Of a DNA stretch of 51,416 bases, positions 21,074 through 30,122 are shown piece by piece. The DNA comes from a virus. Position 1 is the stretch's first letter; each line of letters opens with the position of its first letter. A program made the translations under genes and the position numbers. The notes below the pieces were generated by a model. That model saw only the letters and a program-made list of their open reading frames with translations, was not told the DNA's origin and did not search any database. The DNA lies in the IMG/VR virus record IMGVR_UViG_3300010938_000053, positions 1 through 51,416 of that record. One strand, written 5' to 3'.

Positions 21074-22201
21074 TTACAATGTTCTTCTTTTTTTAGTTCC
21101 TGCTGGCCAACCGTAAGTGTTCGTGTTTAACAATAAATAGTACTGTCCAACAGACACGCCGCCAGCGGCTGCGTGGGCGTCGTTATTGTAGTAAGGAAGT
21201 GTGCTGTCGTCGTCACAGCACACAGGCGAATCGCCCTCCTCTGTCGTCGCCGTGCTGACAACGCGCACCGCGCCCGCCGGCGCGCCGTACGTGTTATCAG
21301 TTGACATACAATAGAAATTACCTATCTGAAGCCCTCCCGCTTGCGCTGCAGCGTCATTCGCATAACTAAACAGCGAGACATTACAAACTAAACTGTCGTT
21401 GTCGAAGTTTGCGTAAACTGCTTTGACAAAGCCGTACAACACGCCGTAGAAGTTGTTGATTTTCAAAGCATAAAGTTGCCCTGTAGGAATGTTGTTACTC
21501 TGTGCTGCTGCATCGCTTTGAAAAAAGCGAATAGGCGCACTACAGACATAGCCGCACCCAACAACGACCTTATACATACCGACTGGCAGAGCAAGCGTGT
21601 TGCCCTGGGCAAGTAGGTAAGTCTTGCCAGGCGCCAAACCTGCGGTAATGGCGTCGTTGTCGTTCAAGTAATAGGGCAAATCGTTAAAAATGTGCGACTG
21701 AAACACGCGGGAAGGATACCAATAACTGCCCACCCACCTTAAGTAGCTCATCGTATCCGCGCCAAACTGGCCGATGGTGACGGGATTGGCCAACGTTCCC
21801 TTTCCGACAATCGGCGTATCTACTTGTATTTCAACGCTGTCTACAACTGCACTTAGCGCACAAGCGCAATTAGTGCTGTCGATAAAGTGCTGCATCGTCG
21901 CAAACTGCGTCGCGCTGCGCTCAATGCGTATCTGCTCGCCATTTGGCAACAGCTCCCTGAAAGTCAGCGCTTCAAAGTTCTGAATGATGATGTAGGGCTC
22001 GTCTATCCAGCGATGCGGCACGCCTAACCTTCTGATAATGAGCCCTCTAAACGTTCGAGACTGCGTTGACGTATTGCACACGTCGCAATTACCCGCCGAC
22101 GCCGTCAGCGTTCCGCACACACATTCAAACGTGAATGTCGGCTGTGCGACAATCGTCGCAATAGACAAGCATAAAAAACAAACAGAAAAAAACGCCTTCA
22201 T
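21074..22201 (-). CDS. Secreted protein with four C-terminal 40-residue repeats
   Basis: 375 residues from ATG 22201; the longer frame to 22387 runs into the Gly-rich gene. Signal peptide MKAFFSVCFLCLSIATIVA-Q. A Cys-rich segment follows (CVCGTLTASAGNCDVC), then a central domain. The C-terminus has four units of the form D-A---G---G-xY-L---N-YG-P-G--KVV, for example NDAAAQAGGLQIGNFYCM and NDAHAAAGGVSVGQYYLL. Each unit may be one turn of a beta structure. Third of the four Q-rule proteins in a row. Confidence 0.75.
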   Translation of the reverse strand: MKAFFSVCFLCLSIATIVAQPTFTFECVCGTLTASAGNCDVCNTSTQSRTFRGLIIRRLGVPHRWIDEPYIIIQNFEALTFRELLPNGEQIRIERSATQFATMQHFIDSTNCACALSAVVDSVEIQVDTPIVGKGTLANPVTIGQFGADTMSYLRWVGSYWYPSRVFQSHIFNDLPYYLNDNDAITAGLAPGKTYLLAQGNTLALPVGMYKVVVGCGYVCSAPIRFFQSDAAAQSNNIPTGQLYALKINNFYGVLYGFVKAVYANFDNDSLVCNVSLFSYANDAAAQAGGLQIGNFYCMSTDNTYGAPAGAVRVVSTATTEEGDSPVCCDDDSTLPYYNNDAHAAAGGVSVGQYYLLLNTNTYGWPAGTKKRRTL

Positions 22202-22255
22202 CGTTATATTTGCATCTGCGAACCGAAGGCGAGAGGACACGGTCCTATGTTGATG

Positions 22256-22281
22256 CCCTGGCAAAAGTGCCAGGGTTTTTT
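22256..22281. terminator. Hairpin after the Gly-rich gene; T-run on the plus strand
   Basis: CCCTGGC-AAAAGT-GCCAGGG followed by six T residues in plus-strand reading, with an A-run before it in minus-strand reading. It lies between two leftward genes. It could end antisense transcription or act as an RNA stability element for the leftward message. Confidence 0.5.
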
Positions 22282-22283
22282 GT

Positions 22284-23207
22284 TTAATAGAACTCCATAA
22301 CGATACATACGCCATTTGCACCATTACCGCCCGCTCCAGACGACGCTCCATTCGTCGCCGCGCCGCCTCCACCACCGCCGCAGCCATATTTGCCGCCGTT
22401 GCCGCCTCGACCGCCGTTCACCGTCCCCAGCGTGTTGCCTGCTGCTCCGCCGCTGCCTGGCTGGCCGAAGATTTTTAGTTCGTTTGGGACGTCAGCAGAG
22501 CTGTTTACAAAAACCCTAAAGCCAATCGACGAAACGTTGTTCGGGCCATCTGTGCCGTCGCCGCCCTCTCCCGTGCCACGCGGAACGATAGAAGAGTCTG
22601 TAGTTCCAAACAGACGGATGGCACCGCCGTTGCCGCCATTACCTCGAATGTTTGAACTGTTTATTCCTCCACCTCCAGCGCCCCCGCCTGAACCTGTCGA
22701 CGAAAAAGACAAAGATGAATTTGTTCCAGTCGTTAAGCCACCTGCTCCTCCTGTCGACCCTCCCAAAGAAATAATGATTCCTGCTGCCAAAGCTGAGCCG
22801 CCGCCGCCGCCTGACCCAGCAGTATTTGTTCCGCCTCCACCGCCTAAACCGCCGTTCGCTAATAAATATGACGCTCCATTGAACGTTGTCTGCCCCCCGT
22901 TTTGTCCGCTGTTACCGTTAGTGTCCGCCGACGTCACCGCCGCACCGCCAGCACCGCCGGCGCCGATGACCACAGCAGCACTGTTGGGCAAATTCGCCGC
23001 CGGCACCAACGCGCAAGTATATGCGCCGCCACCACCGCCGCCGCCTCCATACCTGTTTGTTCCTGCCGCACCTACCCGGCCGCTGCCGCCGCCAGCGCCG
23101 CCGCCTATCAGCACAATATACGCGTATTTAAGCCCTGCCGGCTTTGTCCACGTGCCGTCAGCCTCAAATACGCGAATGATATAGTCGTCCTGATGCCTAA
23201 TTTCCAT
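22284..23207 (-). CDS. Glycine-rich tail fibre/adhesin protein
   Basis: 307 residues. Residues 1-35 (EADGTWTKPAGLKYAYIVLIGGG) are the usual start of phage glycine-rich domains. The rest is a very Gly-rich region with runs such as GGGGGGGGAY and RGNGGNGGAI, expected to form a polyglycine-II-like sandwich as in T-even gp38-type adhesins. Host-recognition tip is the likely role. No signal peptide, unlike the next three genes downstream. Confidence 0.8.
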   Translation of the reverse strand: MEIRHQDDYIIRVFEADGTWTKPAGLKYAYIVLIGGGAGGGSGRVGAAGTNRYGGGGGGGGAYTCALVPAANLPNSAAVVIGAGGAGGAAVTSADTNGNSGQNGGQTTFNGASYLLANGGLGGGGGTNTAGSGGGGGSALAAGIIISLGGSTGGAGGLTTGTNSSLSFSSTGSGGGAGGGGINSSNIRGNGGNGGAIRLFGTTDSSIVPRGTGEGGDGTDGPNNVSSIGFRVFVNSSADVPNELKIFGQPGSGGAAGNTLGTVNGGRGGNGGKYGCGGGGGGAATNGASSGAGGNGANGVCIVMEFY

Positions 23208-23210
23208 CTC

Positions 23211-23714
23211 TTATTTTATTGATATCCAGCCTGTTGTAGTGCCTGCAAAAACAAAAATCGCCGTGCCCGACACCCTGTTGATGTTATACGTTACGCCCGT
23301 TGACCCGCAAAAACGCTGCGAGCCAAAAGCTACCAAAAGCTGTTTAGACGAAGTAACCGCCGACCGGGCATCGCTGACGCCAAACGTGTCGCCTACGGCC
23401 GGCGATGATGGAGGCGTTACGGTTACAGAGCCGCCAGACACATCGACTAAATACAGCACACCCGCGGCTGCTGTAAAGTCCGACGTCCGAACGTTCTCTG
23501 GCTGCTCGACAGCAGGCAGTCCGGCATCAGTATTATCGTTCGCCGGCGCCCAGGCGGTGCCGTCCCACTTGGGTACCTGGCCGACGGCGGCGCCTGATTG
23601 GGCCAGCTTTGCAAGCGGAATGCCTGCAGGCACGTTGGCCTGCGGGATTTCGTCAGAGCTGCTTAGCTCAACGACATTACTACCGTCAAACGCCAAAGGC
23701 TTGCGAACAGGCAT
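23211..23714 (-). CDS. Tail-fibre-associated structural protein
   Basis: 167 residues. It contains the shared module SGAAVGQVPKWDGTAWAPAND (about 34-54) and a C-terminal beta domain (VTPPSSPAVGDTFGVSD) as found at the end of many phage fibre proteins. It overlaps 23714-24226 by one base. Probably a short fibre or fibre base. Confidence 0.7.
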   Translation of the reverse strand: MPVRKPLAFDGSNVVELSSSDEIPQANVPAGIPLAKLAQSGAAVGQVPKWDGTAWAPANDNTDAGLPAVEQPENVRTSDFTAAAGVLYLVDVSGGSVTVTPPSSPAVGDTFGVSDARSAVTSSKQLLVAFGSQRFCGSTGVTYNINRVSGTAIFVFAGTTTGWISIK

Positions 23715-24226
23715 TAGCTTCTAATAGCGATAATCTCGGGACGGAACACTAACGAGCTCGCAGATACAGCGACGCCTACTAGCTGCACAACATGTCCTGC
23801 CGTCGAAGGCGCCGTTGCCGTGATGCCGCCGGCGGTCGTTCCAGAAAGAAAGTAGCGCGAACCCACCGTAAGGCCTGACAACGAGTCGTTTATGCCCTCA
23901 AGGTACACCGTAGCAGGGTTGCCGTTGGTAACTGCCGTGAGCACAAACCCAACCGCAGCCTTGGACGCGTTCGACGCGCTAGCGTCCGCCTTCGCGACTG
24001 TGCCCGTTGCCGTTACGTACACTAAGTCTCCCGCTGCCAGGTTCTCGGCTGCATTACCCGTGTACGTGGGCTGCCCGATGCCCGTTGGCAGCACCGACTG
24101 GTCGAGTCGCCCGTTAGACGCCAGCGCAACGATTTTGCCGGCATCGCCGGAGCCCGCGCTAACGACCGTTGCCTCCCGCTCGGTGGGCAGGCCGTTTGTT
24201 CCAACCTCTAAATATTTGTTTGCCAT
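23714..24226 (-). CDS. Structural protein with fibre/decoration-like repeats
   Basis: 170 residues, Ala/Gly/Thr-rich. LAAGDLVYVTATGTVAKADA and LVGVAVSASSLVFRPE resemble the ends of phage decoration and fibre proteins (a domain that appears as AGDLVYV...AVGFVL in many structural proteins). Related in style to the next gene 24236-24697 (AGRAVTV...GAVGIATNS). Virion location inferred. Confidence 0.65.
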   Translation of the reverse strand: MANKYLEVGTNGLPTEREATVVSAGSGDAGKIVALASNGRLDQSVLPTGIGQPTYTGNAAENLAAGDLVYVTATGTVAKADASASNASKAAVGFVLTAVTNGNPATVYLEGINDSLSGLTVGSRYFLSGTTAGGITATAPSTAGHVVQLVGVAVSASSLVFRPEIIAIRS

Positions 24227-24235
24227 AGATGTTAT

Positions 24236-24697
24236 TTATCTAATAATTGTTAAAGGCCTCAAAATGAATCTGTTAACATCACTTGCAACGCCTGCAATAG
24301 ACAACAACACAGACGAAGCAGGCGGTGTGTTAGAAAGAGTAGATAATGCTGTAACAAAGACGGGCGCACCTGGCGCGAAGGAAAAGCCCACGTCGCTGCA
24401 TTCGCCGACAATCTGTATGTTTACCACATCGCCTGTCAGGGCTGAGTTTGTCGCTATGCCCACCGCTCCTGCTGCGTGTGCGATGTTGTTTATGTCAAAG
24501 TACACAGCAAGAGCACCTTGTACCGTCACCGCCCGCCCGGCGACGATATTATGAGCAGCAATGCGTTGTATCGTCTGCCCACCCGCCGGCCCGGGCACAC
24601 CTGGAGGTCCTTGTGTTCCGCGCGAAATAGAGACAACAGGCTCCTTGCGCTCAAGAGCAATCATCACGGGCTTTTGCGTCAACACAATCGTGCTCAT
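24236..24697 (-). CDS. Structural protein with a short collagen-like stretch
   Basis: 153 residues. A Gly-X-Y stretch GTQGPPGVPGPAGG lies at about 27-40, followed by a beta domain like that of 23714-24226. A collagen-like segment can trimerise fibre subunits. Position among fibre genes supports a tail appendage role. Confidence 0.7.
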   Translation of the reverse strand: MSTIVLTQKPVMIALERKEPVVSISRGTQGPPGVPGPAGGQTIQRIAAHNIVAGRAVTVQGALAVYFDINNIAHAAGAVGIATNSALTGDVVNIQIVGECSDVGFSFAPGAPVFVTALSTLSNTPPASSVLLSIAGVASDVNRFILRPLTIIR

Positions 24698-24704
24698 AAT
24701 AGCG

Positions 24705-25076
24705 TTAAGGAGGCGTTATTGTTCTAATCATCTCAATCTCAAAGCGCAACCAAGTCTCTATTTTCCCTCCTGGCGTAGTCATTTGCAAATCAGCATACAG
24801 GGTACAGGGCGCCGGCCAAGTGGATGTGTTAACATTAAACTCTATTGTGCCGTTTCCAAGCGCAATCCCGCCCAACGGCGCGGAGGTAAGTGTTGCAATG
24901 ATAGTGCTGTCTCGTTTCTCTATACGCATCGACGCTGAATAGCCTGCTGTCAAGTCGATGTTATTGCCCAGCTCGTCTTTCACAAGAAACGTGTCGGGTA
25001 AGAACGTATCGCCTTTCGGAAAGTCTTTGATTTTCACAAGAACAGGCGAATAATTCAACTCGACTGCATTGCTCAT
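24705..25076 (-). CDS. Small Ig-like baseplate/fibre-attachment protein
   Basis: 123 residues. FPKGDTFLPDTFLVKDELGNNIDL, LTAGYSASMRIEKRD and GNGTIEFNVNTS follow the pattern of BppU-like N-terminal domains in phage baseplates (given here as separate short motifs). It likely joins fibres to the tail tip. Overlaps 25073-25792 by 4 bases. Confidence 0.6.
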   Translation of the reverse strand: MSNAVELNYSPVLVKIKDFPKGDTFLPDTFLVKDELGNNIDLTAGYSASMRIEKRDSTIIATLTSAPLGGIALGNGTIEFNVNTSTWPAPCTLYADLQMTTPGGKIETWLRFEIEMIRTITPP

Positions 25077-25792
25077 GTGATGTAGTCAATGACGCAGTTG
25101 GATTGAGTAAAGCGAACACCATTCAGCGCAAACTCCTTGCCGCCCGGGCCGTTAATTGTGACGTCGAACGCCGTCGCCGTTTTGACTACCGTCACCGTGT
25201 AGCCTGCAGGAAAGTTTGATGCGTTAGCAAATAAGCCTTGCACCGTAGCTGCCGAGTCCGTCGCGTGGTTAATCGCGCCCAGGTTGACCACGACACCGTC
25301 CACCGAGAAATTGTTCGTCGCGCCGCCCGATACTGTCAGCTTAAAGTCACAAATGCCTACGCGCTTGCATTTTTTCACAGCGTTGACAACAGTGCTGCCC
25401 GAGTGCGTCGCGCTGACAACGATAAGCGCTCCGGCGATTGAATAAATCACGTTGCCGCCCGCAGTCGTGTACGACACGCCCGGAAGGTCAACGCCGTCGT
25501 CGAAGTAGTTCTGCGCCAGTATCTCCTCGCGCATTTTTGCAGCAACATCCGCCGCGCCAGACACGCCGATTGCCAACGTAATCTCTGCGCTGTCCTCTTT
25601 GCGTTTGATTTTCAAAGAGTTAACTGTAGCGCCGCCCGGAATAGTCAGCTCAAACTTACACCCTGCAGGATAATCGTTGCAGCAAATGTCGTCTGCTAAG
25701 TTTCGTTTCAAAACGTCTTTGTTGCCTGCCTGGCCACCAGAAGGTACAAACATATCTGCATTTTTTTTAAAGTTATCAATCGTTGTATTCAT
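25073..25792 (-). CDS. Structural protein with two related beta domains
   Basis: 239 residues. Two domains share the pattern: KFELTIPGGATVNSLKIK in the first and DFKLTVSGGATNNFSVDG in the second, each followed by a segment on A-D-A----. Several Cys residues (DICCNDYPAGC). No known family; placed among the fibre and head genes, so a virion component is likely. Confidence 0.65.
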   Translation of the reverse strand: MNTTIDNFKKNADMFVPSGGQAGNKDVLKRNLADDICCNDYPAGCKFELTIPGGATVNSLKIKRKEDSAEITLAIGVSGAADVAAKMREEILAQNYFDDGVDLPGVSYTTAGGNVIYSIAGALIVVSATHSGSTVVNAVKKCKRVGICDFKLTVSGGATNNFSVDGVVVNLGAINHATDSAATVQGLFANASNFPAGYTVTVVKTATAFDVTINGPGGKEFALNGVRFTQSNCVIDYIT

Positions 25793-26060
25793 TGACTATC
25801 CACTTGTCGTTCCATTTGCCCATCGGGCAGTGGGTTATTTCTATTCTTCTTTTATGATGATTAATATTAATCAAACTTGCTGCCTTCAACTCCAAAAAAC
25901 ACCCGCATACGGCGCAAGTCTTCATTCTCTCTTTCTCTCGCAAAAACTCACATGAGTTGCATACATTTAGTCTGTTTAATTTCGTCTGTGATGTTGCTTT
26001 TTCTATGACTAAATGTCTCGCCAACAATGCCTTTATCGACCAAATAATGCTGTTCATCAT
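25776..26060 (-). CDS. Small zinc-ribbon protein
   Basis: 94 residues. CNSC (about 34-37) and CAVCGC (about 48-53), with a later Cys in THCPMG, form a likely zinc knuckle. It overlaps both neighbours. Small zinc-ribbon proteins are common between head-tail genes of Bacteroidetes phages in my experience; function unknown. Confidence 0.65.
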   Translation of the reverse strand: MMNSIIWSIKALLARHLVIEKATSQTKLNRLNVCNSCEFLREKERMKTCAVCGCFLELKAASLININHHKRRIEITHCPMGKWNDKWIVNEYND

Positions 26061-26725
26061 ACTCTAAAAGCTATTCGACGACCGCTTTTTTTTGTACAAC
26101 TTTCAAGCTCAGGAAGGCATATAGACAATGTTGAAACAAGCGCTTTACAATCTGCGTCTTTTTTCAATTTATTTATCAACTTCATCACGCCTTTCTTAAC
26201 CATGTCAAAATCGTTGTCAAGCTGCCGACAAATAGCTTCGAGCTCGGGCTTGACAGCTGCCCTATATGACTGATTGTACCCTTCCGCCACGTTGACGACG
26301 ATGCCGCCGGCGGTTGAGTGGTATGTGTCATAAAAGAGTGCATTTCGATACGCCCTTAGTGCAATCATCTTAGCAAGCCCTTTGTACCATAGCTCGTTCG
26401 CACAATCATCAGTAAACTTAGAAACAACGTCCCAGTCACTGTCAATGTCCTTGGGATGTGTTCTGTTGCAATTAACAGTAGATTTAAACACTAACCCACG
26501 ATACATGACCATTTCGTCGAGCACGTAATCCCTGCCTTCTTCGTATTCCAACACGTCTGCAGGGATAGGCGTCAGTTTACTCTTTAAATAGTCATAAAAC
26601 GCTTCGCCAAAATACCCGACAATGACCTCTTGCTCGATATCTGCCAAAAACAGCGCGATGTTCCGCTCGGGATAGTCCCGACCGGCGGGCGAATACATCT
26701 TTACTTCAAAAGCAGTAGCAATCAT
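26057..26725 (-). CDS. Putative head-tail adaptor
   Basis: 222 residues, largely helical, with YSPAGRDYPERNIALFLADIEQEVI near the start and an aromatic YHSTAGGIVVNVAEGYNQ segment. The position right after the portal gene and the helical pattern fit a connector/adaptor protein (gp6/gp15-like). Assigned from position and pattern. Confidence 0.55.
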   Translation of the reverse strand: MIATAFEVKMYSPAGRDYPERNIALFLADIEQEVIVGYFGEAFYDYLKSKLTPIPADVLEYEEGRDYVLDEMVMYRGLVFKSTVNCNRTHPKDIDSDWDVVSKFTDDCANELWYKGLAKMIALRAYRNALFYDTYHSTAGGIVVNVAEGYNQSYRAAVKPELEAICRQLDNDFDMVKKGVMKLINKLKKDADCKALVSTLSICLPELESCTKKSGRRIAFRV

Positions 26726-28032
26726 CGTCTTTGCACGTTTTTATAGAGCTCGACTTGAGACTCAATCGGCGAAGCAAACGTCAATGCGTATTGCGTTAAA
26801 TCCTGTCTGTCGACAAGTTGCCAGACGGCGTTAATGATTTTATTTGTGAACCCTAACACGTTTTTTCTCAAATCTGAAATGACCGGCTCAACATTCATGA
26901 CATAATCTGCGATGTACGCATCTGCACTAAATCCGTTCGCCACATCCTCGCCCATAAATCGAAGCGTTAGCCCGTGCGCATTGATGATGTGCGCCTTAGC
27001 CATTTGGCCCATCTCTTTAAACCAGCTCTCCGATGTATTGGGCTTGACCTGATACACGAACATAGGCTTAGAGCCGTAGGGTCTCGTCGTCAAAAAAACG
27101 CTCATCGGGTCATCGCCTCTGTTCGTGAAGTTTTCGATAATTCGTTCGGCAAAGGTGTTGAAATTGTCGTCCGCTGCGCCCTGTTCGTCAAGCACAGGCG
27201 CTTGCTGGTCGTCTTCCATTTCAATTATCAACTTGCCGGTGAAGCCGTTTGCCGATTCGCGCGCTTGAAACAGCGCGTCCTGCACTTCGCGAAATTTGTA
27301 AATATCAGCTCCCTGGCTGTCCGGCCGGCCATACCACCTGTAATCGCCGTTCTTTAAATGAAAAAGCGAATACAACACGCCGTCTTTTTCCGAAAAATTT
27401 GGATAAAGCGGAACAATGAGTGGCGGATTTTTCCTCAAAAACTCTTCAGACCACATCGCCGACACCGCCGCCATAGGCATTTCTCCCTCTTGTGTGTTGA
27501 TATACAACACTTTGTCCTGGCGAAGACATCTTAGCGACACCTTCCTTTCACCTGCAACCTCCGACGACGTCATCAACACCCAGGCGTTGCCTGTTGACTT
27601 TAAGTTCCAGGCGAGCAGGTGGTGGAAGTTGCGCAAGTTGGTGTTGAAATCTATCGTCGAACGTATCGCATCGCGATAGGCGGCGCTTTGTACATCAGAC
27701 AACTCAGCAACTTCTTGCGATGTAGCAAAGTCATCATCGTCAACGAGAACAACTTGCGCTTTGCTGCCGAACGCGTATGTCACACTTTTTTCAATACAAG
27801 CTGCGTGAGTAGGCGACAGCTTAGCGAGCATCAAATAAAAATCCACAAGCCGCTGGCCAGTGCTGCGACTGAATGTCGCATAAGGCACTAAGCGCCAGCG
27901 GTCAAATACGCGCTGCAGCTCATACCCGTCCCTCACCTCATCGGCAATCGGGTCCGGGAGCGAGAACAACAGCTCGCTCGTGCCGAAATTTGCTTTCTTG
28001 CGCAATACTTGACCGCCGGGTATGCTGCTCAT
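26722..28032 (-). CDS. Portal protein
   Basis: 436 residues, a typical siphovirus portal size. LAWNLKSTGNAWVLM, LFHLKNGDYRWYGRPD and FREVQDALFQARESANGF follow the order of portal families of the PBSX/HK97 kind, including the ring of helices near the C-terminus. It forms the dodecameric DNA channel and binds TerL. Overlaps the adaptor by 4 bases. Confidence 0.8.
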   Translation of the reverse strand: MSSIPGGQVLRKKANFGTSELLFSLPDPIADEVRDGYELQRVFDRWRLVPYATFSRSTGQRLVDFYLMLAKLSPTHAACIEKSVTYAFGSKAQVVLVDDDDFATSQEVAELSDVQSAAYRDAIRSTIDFNTNLRNFHHLLAWNLKSTGNAWVLMTSSEVAGERKVSLRCLRQDKVLYINTQEGEMPMAAVSAMWSEEFLRKNPPLIVPLYPNFSEKDGVLYSLFHLKNGDYRWYGRPDSQGADIYKFREVQDALFQARESANGFTGKLIIEMEDDQQAPVLDEQGAADDNFNTFAERIIENFTNRGDDPMSVFLTTRPYGSKPMFVYQVKPNTSESWFKEMGQMAKAHIINAHGLTLRFMGEDVANGFSADAYIADYVMNVEPVISDLRKNVLGFTNKIINAVWQLVDRQDLTQYALTFASPIESQVELYKNVQRR

Positions 28033-28033
28033 G

Positions 28034-28273
28034 TCACTTCAGCTTGTCTTTTTCTATTGCTTTTTCTTCGTTTTTCTTCACAAATGGATGTCCCATTTTG
28101 AACAAGATGTCCAAATCAGCCTGCGTTGCGCCCGGCACTTCAATCTCCTTGCCATCGGGAGTCGGCACCTTGACCGTGCCAACCAAAGACACCCGGCGAA
28201 CTCCGCCCTGCTCGGTCGGAATGACGGTCAGGGCAAAAGAAATGCCTTCGGGCAAATTCACAGTGTATTTCAT
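28034..28273 (-). CDS. Small head/tail protein of unknown function
   Basis: 79 residues. A beta-rich N-terminus (MKYTVNLPEGISFAL) is followed by PGATQADLDILFKMGHPFVKK and a lysine-rich end. It lies one base before the portal gene and is conserved in position between tail/capsid proteins and the portal. No function assigned. Confidence 0.6.
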   Translation of the reverse strand: MKYTVNLPEGISFALTVIPTEQGGVRRVSLVGTVKVPTPDGKEIEVPGATQADLDILFKMGHPFVKKNEEKAIEKDKLK

Positions 28274-28282
28274 ATCAATTCA

Positions 28283-28852
28283 TTAAAGCGCTTCAATCGC
28301 TGCGTCTGTCATGTTCGTCGTTGGAGAAAAAGCTGCAGACGACGACGTAATGCGAACTTCTAAGCGAGATTGATTTGCAGCAGTATCACTGATTATCGAA
28401 CACGTCGCCCGACAGTCGCCTTCTTTCGACAATGTAAATCCGCCGGTGGCAGTCGAGTCAATCTCTATACCCTGCACCAGTCGAGCTCCGTTCGCTAAAA
28501 TCCATACGACAACTACCTGACAGCAGCCGTTCAGCGCATCAGCAGCGTCTGTAATTTGCTTGCTGATGCCGTTTATCTGAAAGAACCCTTCTTGATTCAC
28601 TCTGATGCCCGCCGAAAATTCGTTCGGCCGCTCGCCTGTCTGATTGAAAAACGCCGTCTGGTTTTTGGCAGGCTCGTATTTTTTAAAAACACCTGGACCG
28701 CCCGACACGGTAAAACCCGTGATAATGCCCGCGTTAGCGCCCGTGCCGACGGTAATGGCAGTTATAGCCGACGCTGGCGCAATATAGCAGCCAACAACGC
28801 CGCCCTTCGCCGGCGCGCAGGCGTTAGATGTTAGAGAAATAAGCTGACACAT
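28283..28852 (-). CDS. Candidate major tail (tube) protein
   Basis: 189 residues, beta-rich. FFNQTGERPNEFSAGIRVN and GFFQINGISKQ precede a region with strands to the end. Size and position after the major capsid gene fit a tail tube or head decoration protein. Between these I favour tail tube, with little certainty. Confidence 0.45.
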   Translation of the reverse strand: MCQLISLTSNACAPAKGGVVGCYIAPASAITAITVGTGANAGIITGFTVSGGPGVFKKYEPAKNQTAFFNQTGERPNEFSAGIRVNQEGFFQINGISKQITDAADALNGCCQVVVVWILANGARLVQGIEIDSTATGGFTLSKEGDCRATCSIISDTAANQSRLEVRITSSSAAFSPTTNMTDAAIEAL

Positions 28853-28881
28853 ATTGTCTACAGTTTATTGTTCAATGTGAA

Positions 28882-30120
28882 TTATGCAGGAAGTTTGACG
28901 TTTCGCGCGTATGTGACGAAGTTTTTCACAACATGTGCGCCGAGGCGCAAGTAAGTGTCCATGAAGACTCTACCCTTGTGCGGAGGGTCGAGGTGCTGCA
29001 CAATTTGTAAGCCCATGCCCTCATACTGCTGAGGAATTTCGCCCGAATACGCTATCGCCAGCGCGCCAGGCGCGACGAGCGCTGCGCGGTGCGATGTTGT
29101 TCCGGCTATCGAGTCGTAGCTGTTGCAGATGTTCCAGCGCACAACAGGCATGCCGTAATAGCTCAGCACATTTCGAAGCTGCAGAACAGAGCCGTCAACA
29201 CCAGTCATTTGATATCTGAACGCTTCCGTCGAGCCCGCGTGCGTTGTGACCAGGTACTCGCGATAGGCTTCAAACAGCGACGGGCTCAACAAAAACACAG
29301 GCGAGGTCTGATCGGGCGCCAGCTCTGCATACAACATATCGCCAAAGTCGCCCTTTGCGCTTGCCCGAAGCGCTTCTAACAAATCAATAATGTTCCCAAT
29401 AAACTTGCCCTGCGCATTAAACGAGCCGTCCGGCAGCGGGATGTCGAACCCTGGCTCGCCGTTGTTGGCCAGCTCGTCCATTTGCGTGATTAAGCCTTTC
29501 AGCGCAGTTGACGTCTGCTGGTCGTAAAAGTCCGCCCACTCGCCCGCCGACACCTTATATTTATTAGTAGTGTTGACGGGACCAAGAGTCGGATGGTTGG
29601 AAAAGTTAAGTGCCATGAACGCGCTATTACCCAAGCCCAAATAAATCGCTCGAATCATGCGCTCGTAAAGCGCACGCCCTTCGGCAGTAGACAGCATGTC
29701 CTTTACACCAGGGCCTGGCGCAAAGATGCGCTCAAAACAGTCCGTCCAAAATTGAGCTGGGCACTGCTCAATGTTGACTTGAAAAGGATACGTGTCAATC
29801 TCCAGCGCGTTGAATGTCGTCGAGCCTTTGGGCTGCCAGTCGCAGTTGTTTTTTCTCGAAGACAAAACATGCTTGGGCGGTTCAATGCTAACAGGGCGCG
29901 CCTTCAAATCACGCCCAACACTCATTGTTGCAAACAAATTCAAAAAGTTTGCGTTAAGGTCGCCCAGCTTAATGCCTATCTGCTCAAACAGCGTCATCGA
30001 CTCGCGCGTGGGAATGCGGATGTATCTCGTTCCACCCACCTGCGACACTTCAAGCACCGCGCGGTCGTTCTCATCTACAATAATTGTCGGCAGTACACTG
30101 CCTTGATACGTCGTTATCAT
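28882..30120 (-). CDS. Major capsid protein
   Basis: 412 residues. It follows the protease and a coiled-coil scaffold-like gene and precedes the portal, the usual capsid position. The length is right for an HK97-fold capsid. Patterns include PFQVNIEQCPAQFWTDCFE, FLLSPSLFEAYREYL and a conserved C-terminal RVFMDTYLRLGAHVV. The first ~100 residues may be the delta/arm region. Function from position and size, not from a signature. Confidence 0.75.
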   Translation of the reverse strand: MITTYQGSVLPTIIVDENDRAVLEVSQVGGTRYIRIPTRESMTLFEQIGIKLGDLNANFLNLFATMSVGRDLKARPVSIEPPKHVLSSRKNNCDWQPKGSTTFNALEIDTYPFQVNIEQCPAQFWTDCFERIFAPGPGVKDMLSTAEGRALYERMIRAIYLGLGNSAFMALNFSNHPTLGPVNTTNKYKVSAGEWADFYDQQTSTALKGLITQMDELANNGEPGFDIPLPDGSFNAQGKFIGNIIDLLEALRASAKGDFGDMLYAELAPDQTSPVFLLSPSLFEAYREYLVTTHAGSTEAFRYQMTGVDGSVLQLRNVLSYYGMPVVRWNICNSYDSIAGTTSHRAALVAPGALAIAYSGEIPQQYEGMGLQIVQHLDPPHKGRVFMDTYLRLGAHVVKNFVTYARNVKLPA

Positions 30121-30122
30121 AG

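Noticed and set aside
22204-22212. TATATTTG promoter box on the plus strand
   Set aside because: No TTG at proper spacing and no rightward gene follows.
22390-23184. Long proline-rich frame on the plus strand
   Set aside because: It is the antisense shadow of the glycine-rich fibre gene (Gly codons GGN read back as CCN proline codons).
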